NCBI RefSeq assembly: GCF_002999135.1
Contig: NZ_CP027229.1
Coordinates: 2,898,158-2,962,157, forward strand
DNA length: 64,000 nt
Direction: 5' to 3'
Origin: Capnocytophaga sp. oral taxon 878
GTDB lineage: Bacteria > Bacteroidota > Bacteroidia > Flavobacteriales > Flavobacteriaceae
How positions within the stretch are numbered: position 1 is the stretch's first letter; every line of letters starts with the position of its first letter. Positions 16,863-24,815 of the stretch are shown in pieces. The notes below the pieces were generated by a model that searched no databases, was not told where the DNA came from, and saw nothing but the letters and a program-made list of their open reading frames with translations. The position numbers and the translations under genes were made by a program.

Positions 16863-17228
16863 TTATTTGTGGGTTAATTGTAAGAAGAGGCATCCTACTG
16901 TGTAGCTTATTATATCGCCCCAAGAGAAGTGATTACCTAAGAGTATATACCCTAAGCTGCCCTTAGTGAAGCCTAAATAAGAGGCTACGCCAAAGTATTG
17001 CAATGCCTCTACTACTACTGCGAAAATAAAGATTCCCCAAATTAGCTTGCTTTTGTGTTTCACTTTTACAAATGAAAGTACTAAATAATACAGCAATATT
17101 ACTACTAAAGCATCGCCTATGTAGCCCCTGATAAAGCCTATGTGGCTAAAAACAGTAGCTATGAGCAACTCGACCCCCAGTAGTGCTAAAGCCCATACAA
17201 AATATTTTGGGTTAAATGTTAGTTTCAT
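16863..17228 (-). CDS. DUF2809 family small membrane protein
   Basis: 121 aa with four hydrophobic segments (about 9-28, 35-55, 61-79 and 98-116), so integral to the inner membrane. The pattern F-I-R-G-Y-I-G-D-A-L-V-V-I-L-L-Y in helix two and E-A-L-Q-Y-F near residue 75 match DUF2809 as I recall it. Function unknown. Only 2 bp separate it from the DUF2461 gene upstream. Confidence 0.85.
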   Translation of the reverse strand: MKLTFNPKYFVWALALLGVELLIATVFSHIGFIRGYIGDALVVILLYYLVLSFVKVKHKSKLIWGIFIFAVVVEALQYFGVASYLGFTKGSLGYILLGNHFSWGDIISYTVGCLFLQLTHK

Positions 17229-17230
17229 AT

Positions 17231-17893
17231 TTATAAGATGCTTTCACCATTAAGGTTAGTAGTAAGGGCTTCGGTCATAAAATCAAAGAAAGGACGCATA
17301 GCCAATAGCCCTTCTGTTACTTTTTGAAAAAAATCATTTGAAAACACATCTTCTTGGCTGTAATCATGCTTTAATAAGAATTGTTTTTTGCGCAGGTAAT
17401 GAATCATAGGGTCATCTTTATCAAAGTCTTTAGGGGCAGTTTTAAGTTCATCACCCCATAGCTTGCCATCGAACTGTGTTATGATATCCTTACTATTCAT
17501 TATTTGGGTAAACTCATCGGCGTTAAGGGATATTTCTTGGCGTATGCGCAGTAAATCCTCTTTATTGGGATCAAAGAAGCCGCCCCCTATAAACGTTTCA
17601 TCTGGACTTAAATGGATATAATACCCGCCCCTGTTATGAGGCTGCTTGCGCTGAATGTAGCAGCCAAAGTGTGTTTTGTAGGGAGTTTTATCTTTAGAAA
17701 AACGCAAATCACGGTAAATACGGTATATTTTTATAGGCGCAAGACTATCGTGTTCGGCTAACTTGGCATATATTTGTTTAAAAAAATTATCGGTTAATTT
17801 TTTAGCTATTTCATAGTTATTTTTATGAGCATCAAACCAGTCTTTATGGTTATTATTGGATAGTTCGGTAAGATATTTGAAGATTGTGTGCAT
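17231..17893 (-). CDS. DUF2461 (TIGR02453) family protein
   Basis: About 220 aa. Family features: N-N-H-K-D-W-F-D-A-H-K near the N-terminus, R-I-Y-R-D-L-R-F-S-K-D-K-T-P-Y-K-T-H-F-G in the middle and G-G-G-F-F-D-P. The family is widespread and functionally uncharacterised. A start 30 bp upstream is possible. I reject it because the promoter's TACTTTTG element covers those bases, whereas M-H-T-I-F lies ~28 bp downstream of it. First gene of the DUF2461-DUF2809-tatD unit. Confidence 0.88.
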   Translation of the reverse strand: MHTIFKYLTELSNNNHKDWFDAHKNNYEIAKKLTDNFFKQIYAKLAEHDSLAPIKIYRIYRDLRFSKDKTPYKTHFGCYIQRKQPHNRGGYYIHLSPDETFIGGGFFDPNKEDLLRIRQEISLNADEFTQIMNSKDIITQFDGKLWGDELKTAPKDFDKDDPMIHYLRKKQFLLKHDYSQEDVFSNDFFQKVTEGLLAMRPFFDFMTEALTTNLNGESIL

Positions 17894-17920
17894 AATGTTA
17901 TTTACTAAGTTTTTAGGAGG

Positions 17921-17951
17921 CAAAAGTAATGAATACCCCCATAATAGCCAA
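17921..17951 (-). promoter_or_regulatory. Promoter of the DUF2461-DUF2809-tatD unit
   Basis: On the minus strand TTG (17951-17949), 20 bp, TACTTTTG (17928-17921). It also fixes the start of the first gene. Confidence 0.65.
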
Positions 17952-17980
17952 ATAAAAAACTAATTATTTTGAGATATGTA

Positions 17981-19102
17981 TTACTGAAGTTTTGTAGCCT
18001 TATACCATGCTAATTCTTTATAATAATGGTTTAGAGCCTCTTTTTTACCAAACAGGTAAACACTAAGTCCATTACAATTACTTAAAACTATATTTGCAAA
18101 TTGTGAAGTGTGTTTTTCAATAGGGCAGAGCTCTTGCCAAAGAGTATTTAAGTTAGTCTTGGCACCATTTAACAGTAATATTTGCTTTAGGTCAAATAAA
18201 TATCTTTCATTGTTACGACTATATTGTTGTAAATCAGCAAGAGGTAGAGAAGAAAAAGTAGGTAATTGGGCACATAAATCTGCTAAAGTATCTAAATATC
18301 TACTTGATACTAAAGTAATTGTAGCCGACTGCCGTACGCCTTCTTGAGCTTTGTAGTAGGTATAATATGCTTCTGTAGCCTTTTCAAGTTGTGTTTTGCC
18401 TATTAGGTAAGGAAGGGTTAAGTGATATGGAAAACCATCGGCTAATATTTCGGCAGGAGAAGCAATGAAATAGTCAGCATTATGGCGCAACTCATAAAGC
18501 ACCTCTATCGAACCCATAAAGCAAGCGTCGAACAAGATGTATTGAAAATGATAAGAGCGCAAAGCTTCAGCAAGATCTGGCAATTCTAATGCACCTTCTT
18601 TAGGGCTCATATCCTTGCCAAAAGCTTTTATAGCAACCCCTCCTTTGTTTTCGGTAGCTATAGTGTAGCTATTGGGCAACCACGCATTGCCGTGCGACCA
18701 AAGGATGAGCCCTTTAGTTTCCACTCTCCCTTTGTAATAGCTAAAAACATCTTTTAACACATTGCTTAGCACTGTTTTATCAGCCGAGTTTTGTTCGGGG
18801 TAAGTATAGATAATTTTGGATTGTATTGCTTCGGTGCTGTCGGGCACTATTTCCAATAACACAGGGTGTGAAGGCAAGGCTGTGGAGGTATTACTATCTA
18901 TATACACTAATAGTTTATCTCTGCCATTAGCGGTAAAGCCGCGTTCCATTTCATTTAGGTCGTTCAAGGCATAGGTAGCAAGGTCGTTATCGGCAATCAT
19001 ATATACAAGGGTAATTTCGTAAGGAGTCATTTCAGGCTCATCGTTGTTTTTGCCGCACGAAAGTAAGATTAAGCCAATGAGAAAAAGCGTGTAATAGCGC
19101 AT
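17981..19102 (-). CDS. Clostripain-family (C11) cysteine protease, lipoprotein
   Basis: 373 aa. An N-terminal lipobox (L-I-L-L-S-C-G, Cys ~16) indicates a surface or periplasmic lipoprotein. The caspase-like dyad is present: His in L-W-S-H-G-N-A-W (~136) and Cys in F-D-A-C-F-M-G-S (~193), with the family D-N-D-L-A motif near residue 38. C11 proteases cleave after Arg or Lys; some activate other secreted proteases by processing. It lies downstream of three lipoprotein/protease genes in the same direction, forming a secreted-protease island with the C10 protease. Confidence 0.9.
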   Translation of the reverse strand: MRYYTLFLIGLILLSCGKNNDEPEMTPYEITLVYMIADNDLATYALNDLNEMERGFTANGRDKLLVYIDSNTSTALPSHPVLLEIVPDSTEAIQSKIIYTYPEQNSADKTVLSNVLKDVFSYYKGRVETKGLILWSHGNAWLPNSYTIATENKGGVAIKAFGKDMSPKEGALELPDLAEALRSYHFQYILFDACFMGSIEVLYELRHNADYFIASPAEILADGFPYHLTLPYLIGKTQLEKATEAYYTYYKAQEGVRQSATITLVSSRYLDTLADLCAQLPTFSSLPLADLQQYSRNNERYLFDLKQILLLNGAKTNLNTLWQELCPIEKHTSQFANIVLSNCNGLSVYLFGKKEALNHYYKELAWYKATKLQ

Positions 19103-19128
19103 AGAATAATTATTTTAAACAAAACAGA

Positions 19129-19440
19129 TTAACGAAGTATTTGTATTTTTCCTTTAGGAGATATTTCAATTACAAGTCTTTCTTGGCTGCCTTGTAATTG
19201 TATAGTACTTTCTAATTGTAAGCGTGAGGCAGTAATAGCTGTTATGGTATGAGTGCCTCTCTCTAATACCAATGCTTTTGAGGTTGCTTTTGCAGCTATT
19301 CTTTCCGAGAAAGAGGAAGCTACTTGCACCTCAACCGTTTCAAAATAGTTGTTTTGGAAGTACAGGGTATAGCTGTTGGGCATAGTTTCTTTGGAGCAAG
19401 CCAATAGCAGAAGAATAAGTAAATAGCTTATATTTCGCAT
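19129..19440 (-). CDS. Small uncharacterised lipoprotein
   Basis: About 103 aa from M-R-N-I-S-Y. The lipobox L-L-L-L-A-C follows immediately, which supports this start over one 42 bp upstream that lies in a hairpin. The mature part is a short beta-rich domain with alternating hydrophobic residues and no catalytic motif. It sits 26 bp ahead of the C11 protease gene and could be its partner, but no family was recognised. Confidence 0.75.
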   Translation of the reverse strand: MRNISYLLILLLLACSKETMPNSYTLYFQNNYFETVEVQVASSFSERIAAKATSKALVLERGTHTITAITASRLQLESTIQLQGSQERLVIEISPKGKIQILR

Positions 19441-19454
19441 AGTATTCAGAATAA

Positions 19455-19490
19455 ATACCCCTTTAGCAGCCACTACTGCCAAAGGGGTAT
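19455..19490. terminator. Strong hairpin between two lipoprotein genes
   Basis: A 15-bp stem (ATACCCCTTT-GCAG core) with a 6-nt loop. The tail on the minus strand is only a weak T run (TTTATT). Sequence-related to hairpins at 21809 and 34664. Confidence 0.6.
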
Positions 19491-19493
19491 AGG

Positions 19494-19979
19494 TTATTTA
19501 GTATTGTCTATTTTATAAATATTATCTCCGATAAGAGAATTCCTAAGGTCTACTTTTTTATGATTGAAATGAAGCTCAGTTAAATAAGCTGTATCACCAC
19601 AATTTTCAGTTTTGTAATAATTGCCTTTTATTTGCAAAGTATCTGTTTTGTTATCATATTCCAAGCAGAAGGTTTCTAAGTTCTTTGTAAAAAAAGATTT
19701 TAATCCTTCACCTGCACCGCCAATCATTACATTGTTATTAGCAAAGGAAAATTTCCCTATTTCGCTTTTTTTGTCGTTTTCTAGCTTGTATAAAACAGCT
19801 GTTTGTTTTGCATTGTAAAAGCTACGAACTAATTTGTTTGTTTCCATCTCATTGTTCATAATAATGATGCTCATAACAGGAGGTGTATTCATACAAATGA
19901 TTTCTTCTTTTACAGAATCTTTATTTTGACAGTTAATAAATAGAAACAAGAGTGTTAAATATAGTATTTCTTTTTTCAT
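19494..19979 (-). CDS. Uncharacterised lipoprotein beside the C10 protease
   Basis: 161 aa with a lipobox (L-F-I-N-C) at Cys17. The mature region begins C-M-N-T-P-P-V, is beta-rich, and ends F-N-H-K-K-V-D. The same opening (C-S-P-P-V) and the same kind of closing segment occur in the lipoprotein at 21852, so the two are distant paralogues flanking the C10 protease gene. The gene starts 4 bp after the protease stop, which means tight co-expression. Secreted inhibitors are known next to C10 proteases in Bacteroides, but homology to those was not established here; the role remains open. Confidence 0.75.
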   Translation of the reverse strand: MKKEILYLTLLFLFINCQNKDSVKEEIICMNTPPVMSIIIMNNEMETNKLVRSFYNAKQTAVLYKLENDKKSEIGKFSFANNNVMIGGAGEGLKSFFTKNLETFCLEYDNKTDTLQIKGNYYKTENCGDTAYLTELHFNHKKVDLRNSLIGDNIYKIDNTK

Positions 19980-19983
19980 AGAG

Positions 19984-21696
19984 CTATTCTATATTAGTAA
20001 TTATTTTTAAATCATACTTAAAATTTCCTTGCTCTCCTGATTTAAAACTATTAGAGGGAGCCTTTCTTCCTGATTTTGAATCGAAAATGTTAGCCATATA
20101 CCAACCTGTTCCATCATATTCTTGTGGATATATTTTTTTTCCAGAACCATCTCTGTACCCTCCCCAGCCAAAGTTATTATGAACTAGCTCTAACTTCTCC
20201 TCGTGTGTCATTTCAATTCTTTTAGGAGAAGGACAGTCAATATATTGTTCAGTTACTTTTCTTTTTTTTAGCACATAGCCATCTAATACCCAAGCATGGC
20301 AATTTGTATAAGTACGATCTATATGATTCTTTTTCCAAAACCACCAACCCTTAGAGTAGGAATGTGATATTTCTGTTTCACATCCTCTTATATATACAGG
20401 TCTGTTGTTTTGTATTTCATTGGTAAAATTAGGGAAGGCTTCAAGGGATGAAATGAAAGCATTATTAAAACCTAATAATTTGAGAGTATGGAGGGCTTTA
20501 TAAATATTTGAGCCACTGCCTATATCAGCACAGCCATAGTCCATATCTAACAAATCACTATCACCTAAATGTGCTAATAAATATTGTATATCCTCTTTTG
20601 CGGTTGGATTGTTTTGCACAGCATAACTGTAAATACTTGAAAACATATCTCCCCTATCTATTTTAGTCATATCGTCCCAGTGCATTACTCTATCTTTAAA
20701 AATAGCTGGTTTTTTATGGTATGCTATTAGCTGCCCTATAGCCGTAGCCACACAGCCTACAGGAGATTGGTCGTGATCAGCTTCACAATATACGCCTACC
20801 TTGTCATTGTATTCTCCACTTTGTCCCCAAAGGGTTTTAAGTAAAGGAGCTTTTATGTATTCTGTAGTCCATTCACCGTACGTAGTTGCTTCAGGGTCAA
20901 GTACAGGTCCGTTTTTCTTAGGAAGGTTAGTGCCGGTGTGTCTTCCCCTATCTTCATCAAAATCATCAGAATGATTATTTCCATTATCTTTATCTAATTC
21001 TTTTGATTGGCAAAGAACATGCGTTAGGTCAAGAAATTTACTTTTCACTCTCTTTCCTTGTTTGTCAAAATACCCCCTAGCAATCAATTCTGCTTGCCGC
21101 TCTTTACTGAGCTTCTTAAAAAGAGCTTCTTCAGCTTGGGTAGCAAGTTTCTCTTTATTAGCTTCAAAAGCTTCGCGTTGTTCTTCTATATATGCTTGCA
21201 TATAGCTAAACAGCACTGCTTGTCCCGGGTTGCTAATTGTGTCACCCAAATGTCCGTATGAGTTATAAGCCAATACGCCAGGAACACGCCTGTCGCCCGA
21301 AGTTACTACATAGCCTTGGTTGTTAGCAAAGTTAATGATGTACACATCGGCAGGTTCAGGCTTACTGCCCTTAGTAGCTACATAAGGTTTACGTGTATCA
21401 CCTTTTACTACTTCTACCGATCCTATTTGCAAGGGAGCTTTAGTTACAATTCCTTCCACTTTTCGCATTTGCATAGCCGTAGCAAGGGCAGTAGCTTGTG
21501 CCTCTTCAGCGGGTATGTCGGTTTTACCTGTAAGAGCGACCCATCCTAAGAGAGTGTTGTTATCGGTATTCACTTCAGCCTTTGTGTTTGGCTGTACTGA
21601 AATGGTGGTGTCGGAAGCGAACGAGGGGTCACCCTCTTCGCGTTGGCAGGAAAAGAAGAGTCCTGTTACAGTCATAAAAATTAATATTCTTTTCAT
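19984..21696 (-). CDS. Streptopain-family (C10) cysteine protease, lipoprotein
   Basis: 570 aa. A signal peptide with lipobox (L-F-F-S-C) precedes an N-terminal pro/Spi-like region (~40-190, with Y-I-I-N-F-A-N-N-Q-G-Y-V-V-T-S-G-D and V-P-G-V-L-A-Y). The papain-fold domain follows: catalytic Cys in S-P-V-G-C-V-A-T-A (~313), His in C-H-A-W-V-L-D-G-Y (~464) and the Asn/Trp segment N-N-F-G-W-G-G (~508). Family members include SpeB and the Bacteroides Bfp proteases; they degrade host proteins after removal of the prodomain. First gene of the island, with its own promoter and the 161-aa lipoprotein coupled behind it. Confidence 0.93.
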   Translation of the reverse strand: MKRILIFMTVTGLFFSCQREEGDPSFASDTTISVQPNTKAEVNTDNNTLLGWVALTGKTDIPAEEAQATALATAMQMRKVEGIVTKAPLQIGSVEVVKGDTRKPYVATKGSKPEPADVYIINFANNQGYVVTSGDRRVPGVLAYNSYGHLGDTISNPGQAVLFSYMQAYIEEQREAFEANKEKLATQAEEALFKKLSKERQAELIARGYFDKQGKRVKSKFLDLTHVLCQSKELDKDNGNNHSDDFDEDRGRHTGTNLPKKNGPVLDPEATTYGEWTTEYIKAPLLKTLWGQSGEYNDKVGVYCEADHDQSPVGCVATAIGQLIAYHKKPAIFKDRVMHWDDMTKIDRGDMFSSIYSYAVQNNPTAKEDIQYLLAHLGDSDLLDMDYGCADIGSGSNIYKALHTLKLLGFNNAFISSLEAFPNFTNEIQNNRPVYIRGCETEISHSYSKGWWFWKKNHIDRTYTNCHAWVLDGYVLKKRKVTEQYIDCPSPKRIEMTHEEKLELVHNNFGWGGYRDGSGKKIYPQEYDGTGWYMANIFDSKSGRKAPSNSFKSGEQGNFKYDLKIITNIE

Positions 21697-21749
21697 ATAT
21701 GATTTGGTTTTGCTCCTTCTTTTTGTAAAAAAGGAATGTTATTACGCCG

Positions 21750-21780
21750 CAAAGGTAGTAAATAGCTTTTAAACTTCCAA
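21750..21780 (-). promoter_or_regulatory. Promoter of the C10 protease gene
   Basis: On the minus strand TTG (21780-21778), 20 bp, TACCTTTG (21757-21750), ~54 bp before the start codon. Confidence 0.65.
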
Positions 21781-21808
21781 ATAAAAATACAACTTTTTGT
21801 TAATAAAA

Positions 21809-21842
21809 TAAAAAAACCTTGAGCAGTCACCACTGCCAAAGG
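21809..21842 (-). terminator. Terminator after the small lipoprotein gene
   Basis: On the minus strand CCTTTGGCAG, loop, CTGCTCAAGG (one mismatch), then seven T. Located just after the stop at 21852. Confidence 0.7.
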
Positions 21843-21851
21843 GGTTATGGG

Positions 21852-22313
21852 TTATTTTAGAATAAAGTCGTTGTTTTTAATACCGTCAATATGCATTTCC
21901 TTAAACTGAACCGTACAGCATTTGCCCCGCGTGCCTACATACTCTATTTTATAGCTTTTAGTTTTGTTTTTTAGGTAAAGCGTTTCTGTTTTACCAGTAT
22001 GCAGAAAAGGGGTGGGGTGTACGGACAAAACATCGTATCCTTCCTTTTTGGGTGAGCTAACGCCAAAGTTAAAATTTGTGTCGTACTTTTTTTCGGTATT
22101 TTTATCTGATAACCGATAGAAATATACATTTTCTTTATCAAACTCCCCTTTGTTGTTTAAAAAATCTTGGTGTAAAGAAGATTTTTTATCAATAAACAAA
22201 TGAAAATCAACAGGAGGAGAACAACAAAGTACAGTAGGTTCTTCTTTTTGGTTATTACAACCTATCGCTAAGAAAGCAAATGTTAAGATGAGTGTAGTTA
22301 ATGTGTTTTTTAT
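21852..22313 (-). CDS. Small lipoprotein without a canonical start codon
   Basis: The frame is open from the stop codon of the upstream gene (22329) down to 21852. It encodes a textbook lipoprotein signal: K-N-T-L-T-T-L-I-L, a hydrophobic core, lipobox L-A-I-G-C, then N-N-Q-K-E-E. No ATG, GTG or TTG precedes this signal; the codon exactly where ATG is expected is ATA (22313-22311). A TTG at 22199 is the first ordinary start, but would drop the signal and ~38 residues. Either ATA initiates (inefficiently) or an ATG-to-ATA change has silenced the gene. The mature part is beta-rich and related to the lipoprotein at 19494. Confidence 0.6.
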   Translation of the reverse strand: MKNTLTTLILTFAFLAIGCNNQKEEPTVLCCSPPVDFHLFIDKKSSLHQDFLNNKGEFDKENVYFYRLSDKNTEKKYDTNFNFGVSSPKKEGYDVLSVHPTPFLHTGKTETLYLKNKTKSYKIEYVGTRGKCCTVQFKEMHIDGIKNNDFILK

Positions 22314-22328
22314 ATTTAAAAATAGTTT

Positions 22329-22841
22329 TTACAATTTCATACTTATTCCTATTTTGACACCGAAAACATTACCTAATACTATTTCGGCATTTAGTGCTAT
22401 GGCTTTCAGTGCAAATGCCCTGAAGCCTATATGGGTATTATAGGCTATTGTATTACCTTGGTTATTATCACGTAACATAAAGTAGGTATAGCTTGTATCG
22501 CAGCCACCACCTTCGGGAGTATTGCTCCCCCAAATGAGATAACCTGCTGAGAAACCAGTATACCAGTCGGTAGTTTGAAGTTTGCCAAAATGGTAATCGA
22601 CAGTTAGCTTGGGGAGGTATGAGGTTATATATTTATCCTTAAAATCAAAGCTTTGGGCATAAAAGCCAGCGCCTACCGATAGTGAAGAGGCTATGGCATA
22701 ATGTACCTTGGAGCCGAAGATAAAACCTCCGTTGGTTATTCCTGTTTGGATATCGGCAAAGGCTTTACCCTTGCGAAAAGCGTCTTGAGCAGCTATGGGC
22801 AAGGAAAGCAACACGATAAATAAGAGAAGTACTTTTTTCAT
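22329..22841 (-). CDS. Outer-membrane beta-barrel-type protein, tandem copy 2
   Basis: 170 aa with a Sec signal peptide (M-K-K-V-L-L-L-F, ending P-I-A-A-Q). The mature chain is built of amphipathic strands (A-F-A-D-I-Q-T-G, V-D-Y-H-F-G-K-L, W-Y-T-G-F-S-A-G-Y-L-I-W), typical of small 8-strand barrels. The C-terminus ends K-I-G-I-S-M-K-L. It is a paralogue of the gene just upstream (3-bp gap): the signal peptides are identical and the first ~65 bp nearly identical in DNA. Function unknown. Confidence 0.8.
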   Translation of the reverse strand: MKKVLLLFIVLLSLPIAAQDAFRKGKAFADIQTGITNGGFIFGSKVHYAIASSLSVGAGFYAQSFDFKDKYITSYLPKLTVDYHFGKLQTTDWYTGFSAGYLIWGSNTPEGGGCDTSYTYFMLRDNNQGNTIAYNTHIGFRAFALKAIALNAEIVLGNVFGVKIGISMKL

Positions 22842-22844
22842 ATT

Positions 22845-23375
22845 TTATATTCTTACACTTAAACCTATTTTCATTGAAGAGACGTTGCCAAAGCCTATTT
22901 CGCCATTTATACCTATGAACTTGTAGACAAAAAAGCGCATACCAAAATGGGCATTCCAGGCTATAAAGTTGCCTTTGTGATTGTTTCGGACAGGCAAGTC
23001 ATATTCAGGAGCTACTATAAGGCAACCGGTGTTTTTGACTCCCTCATAAGGGTTGTTACTACGCCAGATATGATACCCTAAGCTAAGCCCTGTATACCAA
23101 TCGAAGGTTTTGAGATGCCCCAAATGATAGTCGGCACTAAGAGCAGGGGTGTAAGCCTGAACGTATTTGTGGTCGTTCATAAAATCTTGATAAGAAAACT
23201 GCGAGCCTACCGAAAGGTAAGGTAATACAGCATAATGCACTCCGCCCCCTATAATGCGAGGTAAGGAACCAGACCCAATTTGAACATCAGCATAAATTTT
23301 ACCCTTGCGAAAAGCGTCTTGAGCAGCTATGGGCAAGGAAAGCAACACGATAAATAAGAGAAGTACTTTTTTCAT
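22845..23375 (-). CDS. Outer-membrane beta-barrel-type protein, tandem copy 1
   Basis: About 176 aa. Same signal peptide as its downstream twin, then D-A-F-R-K-G-K-I-Y-A-D-V and alternating strands with W-Y-T-G-L-S-L-G-Y-H-I-W. It ends K-I-G-L-S-V-R-I. Start chosen at M-K-K-V-L-L because a reading 30 bp longer would run into the promoter's -7 element. Recent tandem duplication followed by divergence in the loop regions is the simplest history. Confidence 0.8.
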   Translation of the reverse strand: MKKVLLLFIVLLSLPIAAQDAFRKGKIYADVQIGSGSLPRIIGGGVHYAVLPYLSVGSQFSYQDFMNDHKYVQAYTPALSADYHLGHLKTFDWYTGLSLGYHIWRSNNPYEGVKNTGCLIVAPEYDLPVRNNHKGNFIAWNAHFGMRFFVYKFIGINGEIGFGNVSSMKIGLSVRI

Positions 23376-23402
23376 ATAATAGTTGATTAAAAAATGACAC
23401 TG

Positions 23403-23433
23403 CAAAAGTATGAAAAAATTAGCAAATTAGCAA
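23403..23433 (-). promoter_or_regulatory. Promoter of the tandem outer-membrane genes
   Basis: On the minus strand TTG (23433-23431), 20 bp, TACTTTTG (23410-23403). Confidence 0.6.
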
Positions 23434-23463
23434 ATTAGAGAATTAGCGAATTAGTAAATTAGT
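23418..23463. repeat. AGCAAATT/AGAGAATT tandem short repeat
   Basis: Five to six copies of a 9-bp unit of the type (A/G)CAAATTAG between the outer-membrane gene promoter and the dinB 3' end. The promoter's TTG lies within it. Confidence 0.65.
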
Positions 23464-23468
23464 TTTAT

Positions 23469-24572
23469 TTACCAGTCGGGGAATTCGAGGCGTAGCTGGA
23501 TGTATTCTGGTTTTTTGGAGTTGAGTTTTTTGGGCTCGTTATTGAGATGGGATACAGAGATGCCTAATAACCGTACAGACTCGGTTAAGCGTTCTTGGTA
23601 TAGCAGTTCTTTGGCGTGCAAAGAAAGCTCTTCGGTGCTGCTGATATAATCTTTGAGGGTTTTGCTGCGTGTTTGTACTGTGAAATTACTGTATTTAATT
23701 TTTAGCGTGATGGTTTTGCCTGCTACTTGTTGTTTTTTTAGGCGGGAGGCTACCTCTTGCGCCAAGCGTTCTAATTCGGGTTCCATAAAGATTTCGCTGG
23801 TGAGGTTTTCGGCAAAGGTTTCTTCGGCGCCTACTGATTTGCGTATTCTGAAGGGTTGTACCTCGCTGCGGTGGATGCCTCGAGCTAACTCATAGTAATA
23901 TTGCCCGCTATTGCCGAAATTACGCTGTAAGAACTCTAATGATTTGAGGCGGAGATCTTTGCCTCTGAAAATACCGAGTAGGTACATTTTTTCGGCAGTG
24001 ACCTTGCCTATGCCATAGAATTTGCGTACATCGAGTTCGTCTAAAAAGTCCTGTATTTGAGCCTCGGTAATGGTAGTTTGTCCGTTGGGTTTGTTGTAAT
24101 CACTAGCTATTTTGGCAATGAACTTATTTACAGAGATGCCGGCAGAAGCTGTAAGTCCGGTTTCGTGGAAAATGCGTTGTCTTATTTCTTGGGCTATGAG
24201 AGTAGCCGAGGGATTTCCTTTTTTATTAACAGTAACATCTAAGTAAGCCTCATCAAGGGATAAGGGTTCGACCAAATTGGTATATTCGTGGAAGATAGCC
24301 CTGATTTGCATAGATATTTGTTTGTAGCGTTCAAAGCGGGGCTTCACAAAGATGATATGAGGGCATAACCTACGAGCTTGGAGTCCGCTCATAGCACTGC
24401 GCACGCCATACTTGCGAGCTTCATAACTGGCGGTAGCTACTACGCCACGGGCTTCGGCGCCGCCTACAGCAATGGCTTTCCCGCGAAGGTGGGGAAAGTC
24501 AAGCTGTTCGACCGAGGCGAAGAACGCATCCATATCGATATGTATGATTTTTCGTTTTAGCAATTTGTGCAT
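23469..24572 (-). CDS. dinB: DNA polymerase IV
   Basis: About 367 aa. Y-family translesion polymerase. Catalytic motifs: H-I-D-M-D-A-F-F-A-S-V-E near the N-terminus and S-L-D-E-A-Y-L-D-V (~115), supplying the three acidic residues. The thumb helix-hairpin-helix is at F-Y-G-I-G-K-V-T-A-E, followed by the little-finger domain. There is no obvious beta-clamp motif beyond the C-terminal L-E-F-P-D-W. An in-frame start 51 bp upstream overlaps the promoter element at 24594, so M-H-K-L-L-K-R-K is preferred. Confidence 0.94.
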   Translation of the reverse strand: MHKLLKRKIIHIDMDAFFASVEQLDFPHLRGKAIAVGGAEARGVVATASYEARKYGVRSAMSGLQARRLCPHIIFVKPRFERYKQISMQIRAIFHEYTNLVEPLSLDEAYLDVTVNKKGNPSATLIAQEIRQRIFHETGLTASAGISVNKFIAKIASDYNKPNGQTTITEAQIQDFLDELDVRKFYGIGKVTAEKMYLLGIFRGKDLRLKSLEFLQRNFGNSGQYYYELARGIHRSEVQPFRIRKSVGAEETFAENLTSEIFMEPELERLAQEVASRLKKQQVAGKTITLKIKYSNFTVQTRSKTLKDYISSTEELSLHAKELLYQERLTESVRLLGISVSHLNNEPKKLNSKKPEYIQLRLEFPDW

Positions 24573-24593
24573 TGCGATTAGTAGTTCATAATA

Positions 24594-24601
24594 CAAAAGT
24601 A
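24594..24601 (-). promoter_or_regulatory. Minus-strand -7 element for dinB
   Basis: TACTTTTG on the minus strand, 22 bp before the chosen start codon; no clear TTG at the right spacing. Confidence 0.5.
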
Positions 24602-24626
24602 CAAAATAGTTGTGAAATAGCAAGGA

Positions 24627-24652
24627 GTTAGGTAAGAGATAAGAGGCAAGAG
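24627..24652. repeat. TTACCTCTTATCTCTTACC dispersed short repeat, copy 2
   Basis: Inverted relative to copy 1 at 6142-6165, 23 of 24 bases matching. Confidence 0.65.
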
Positions 24653-24729
24653 GAGTTGTTACAAATGTAACAAATTGTTTTTACTTTGTAGGATAAGGAC
24701 ATTTATTTCTGATATTATAGAAAACGCTT

Positions 24730-24797
24730 TACTTTTGCCCCCATAATAACAGGTTTTTAGGCTTGGCGAGAGAGATTAGTGTTAGTTTCCTAAAAAC
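24730..24797 (+). promoter_or_regulatory. Promoter -7 element and leader hairpin of the POT-like gene
   Basis: TACTTTTG at 24730-24737 begins a ~70-nt leader. The leader contains a perfect 9-bp inverted repeat, GTTTTTAGG (24753-24761) with CCTAAAAAC (24789-24797), enclosing a 27-nt loop. The hairpin ends 18 bp before the ATG and could modulate translation. No known riboswitch was recognised. Confidence 0.45.
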
Positions 24798-24815
24798 TTA
24801 TTAACTGAAAAAGAT

